Shown piece by piece: positions 63,538 to 64,000 of a DNA stretch of 64,000 nucleotides. The notes beneath the pieces were generated by a model. The model did no database searches and was not told the origin of the DNA. It was given only the letters and a program-made list of their open reading frames with translations. Origin of the DNA: Paenibacillus sp. Soil787. Lineage in GTDB: Bacteria > Bacillota > Bacilli > Paenibacillales > NBRC-103111. Location: the NCBI RefSeq assembly GCF_001429545.1, contig NZ_LMSP01000017.1:1-64000 (forward strand). The letters are read 5' to 3'. Every line of letters begins with the position of its first letter. Positions within the stretch are counted from its first letter, which is position 1. The translations under genes and the position numbers were made by a program.

Positions 63538-64000
63538 TTAGGCTTGGCTCACGTTTTGCTCCAGATCGGTCCAGAGCTGATCTTTACCCCGTTGTTTGAG
63601 CTGGTGAACCTCATTGCCTTCAAATAACGGATCAAATTGACAAATCGATTTATACGAGCAATGCAGACAGGCTGTTTTTTTACCCAAACGGTACGGAGCA
63701 ATATCCACGTGTCCATCTGTGATACCCGTTCCTATCTGTTTGACCTGTTTCCGTACATATTTACGAAGTGTATCCCACTGTTCATCCGTTGCTACCGAAG
63801 AGGTTGAGTAGAAGCTTCCGTCCTTCTTCAAGGCAACGGGGATAAGCTGTGAGTGACCGGCACTTTTCACCAGCTCATCGTCCATCATACCGGCTACATC
63901 CGCATCAGCGGTGATTAGACCTTTCATTTTAAACCGTTTACGCAGCTCTTTCTCCACTTCAGAGGGATCGAGCGCATTTTTTTGCTGGAGCATCGGATTG
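63538..64000 (-). CDS. addB: ATP-dependent helicase/nuclease subunit B (AddB), C-terminal part
   Basis: Only the last ~154 residues lie in the window; the frame is open to the edge. The final cysteines CLHCSYKSIC fit the iron-sulfur cluster that closes the AddB nuclease domain. It is upstream of addA, as in Bacillus. Confidence 0.93.
   Translation of the reverse strand, partial: NPMLQQKNALDPSEVEKELRKRFKMKGLITADADVAGMMDDELVKSAGHSQLIPVALKKDGSFYSTSSVATDEQWDTLRKYVRKQVKQIGTGITDGHVDIAPYRLGKKTACLHCSYKSICQFDPLFEGNEVHQLKQRGKDQLWTDLEQNVSQA

Overview
The window reads as a chromosomal segment of a spore-forming Gram-positive of the Paenibacillus type. Evidence is the sigA-dnaG-ppsR-recO-yqzL-era-cdd-dgkA-ybeY-pgpH-phoH-yqfD-yqfC-floA-nfeD-yqeY-rpsU order typical of Bacillales, two sporulation genes (yqfC, yqfD), a GerA-type germinant receptor operon, AddAB and SbcDC, strong AGGAGG ribosome binding sites, many TTG/GTG starts and moderate GC. 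The species call is an inference; no rRNA or tRNA is present to confirm it.

Layout. 1-434 holds short hairpin repeats. 433-856 is the RNase P RNA gene, whose sequence follows the A-type consensus rather than the B-type of Bacillus subtilis. 952-22345 is almost entirely minus-strand housekeeping: tRNA modification, sigma-A, primase, PPDK regulation, recombination repair, ribosome maturation GTPases, undecaprenol/diacylglycerol kinase, c-di-AMP hydrolysis, membrane microdomain scaffold, S21 and RsgA. 22474-24460 is a plus-strand TetR regulator translated in frame with an FAD oxidoreductase, behind a perfect palindromic operator.

24626-40615 is one minus-strand operon, lacI - two ABC permeases - sugar-binding lipoprotein - cytoplasmic GH31 enzyme with a GH15-like N-terminus - small thioesterase-like hydrolase - secreted GH31 isomaltosyltransferase (ctsY) - secreted GH31 6-alpha-glucosyltransferase (ctsZ). 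The two secreted enzymes match the lengths and signal peptide lengths I recall for the cycloalternan-forming pair of Bacillus globisporus C11. The pathway would turn starch or maltodextrin outside the cell into the cyclic tetrasaccharide cycloalternan, import it through the ABC transporter (ATPase not encoded here) and open it inside the cell. LacI-type operators, a cre-like site and a good sigma-A promoter precede lacI. The GH15-like/GH31 fusion and the Cys-nucleophile hydrolase inside this operon are the most novel protein-level observations.

40616-41739 is a 1.1-kb non-coding stretch with a 51-bp tandem array and a dispersed 48-bp repeat. 41740-46301 carries a ThuA-GalM fusion, a LysM-GMC oxidoreductase and an SDR. 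46454-50648 is a germinant receptor operon (A, C, 2-TM D-like, B). 50737-53939 has a secreted TPR/GH26-like protein and a trypsin-fold protease. 54149-64000 is the addB-addA-sbcD-sbcC repair cluster, with sbcD and sbcC unusually separated by 669 bp of short repeats and a tetranucleotide microsatellite ahead of sbcD.
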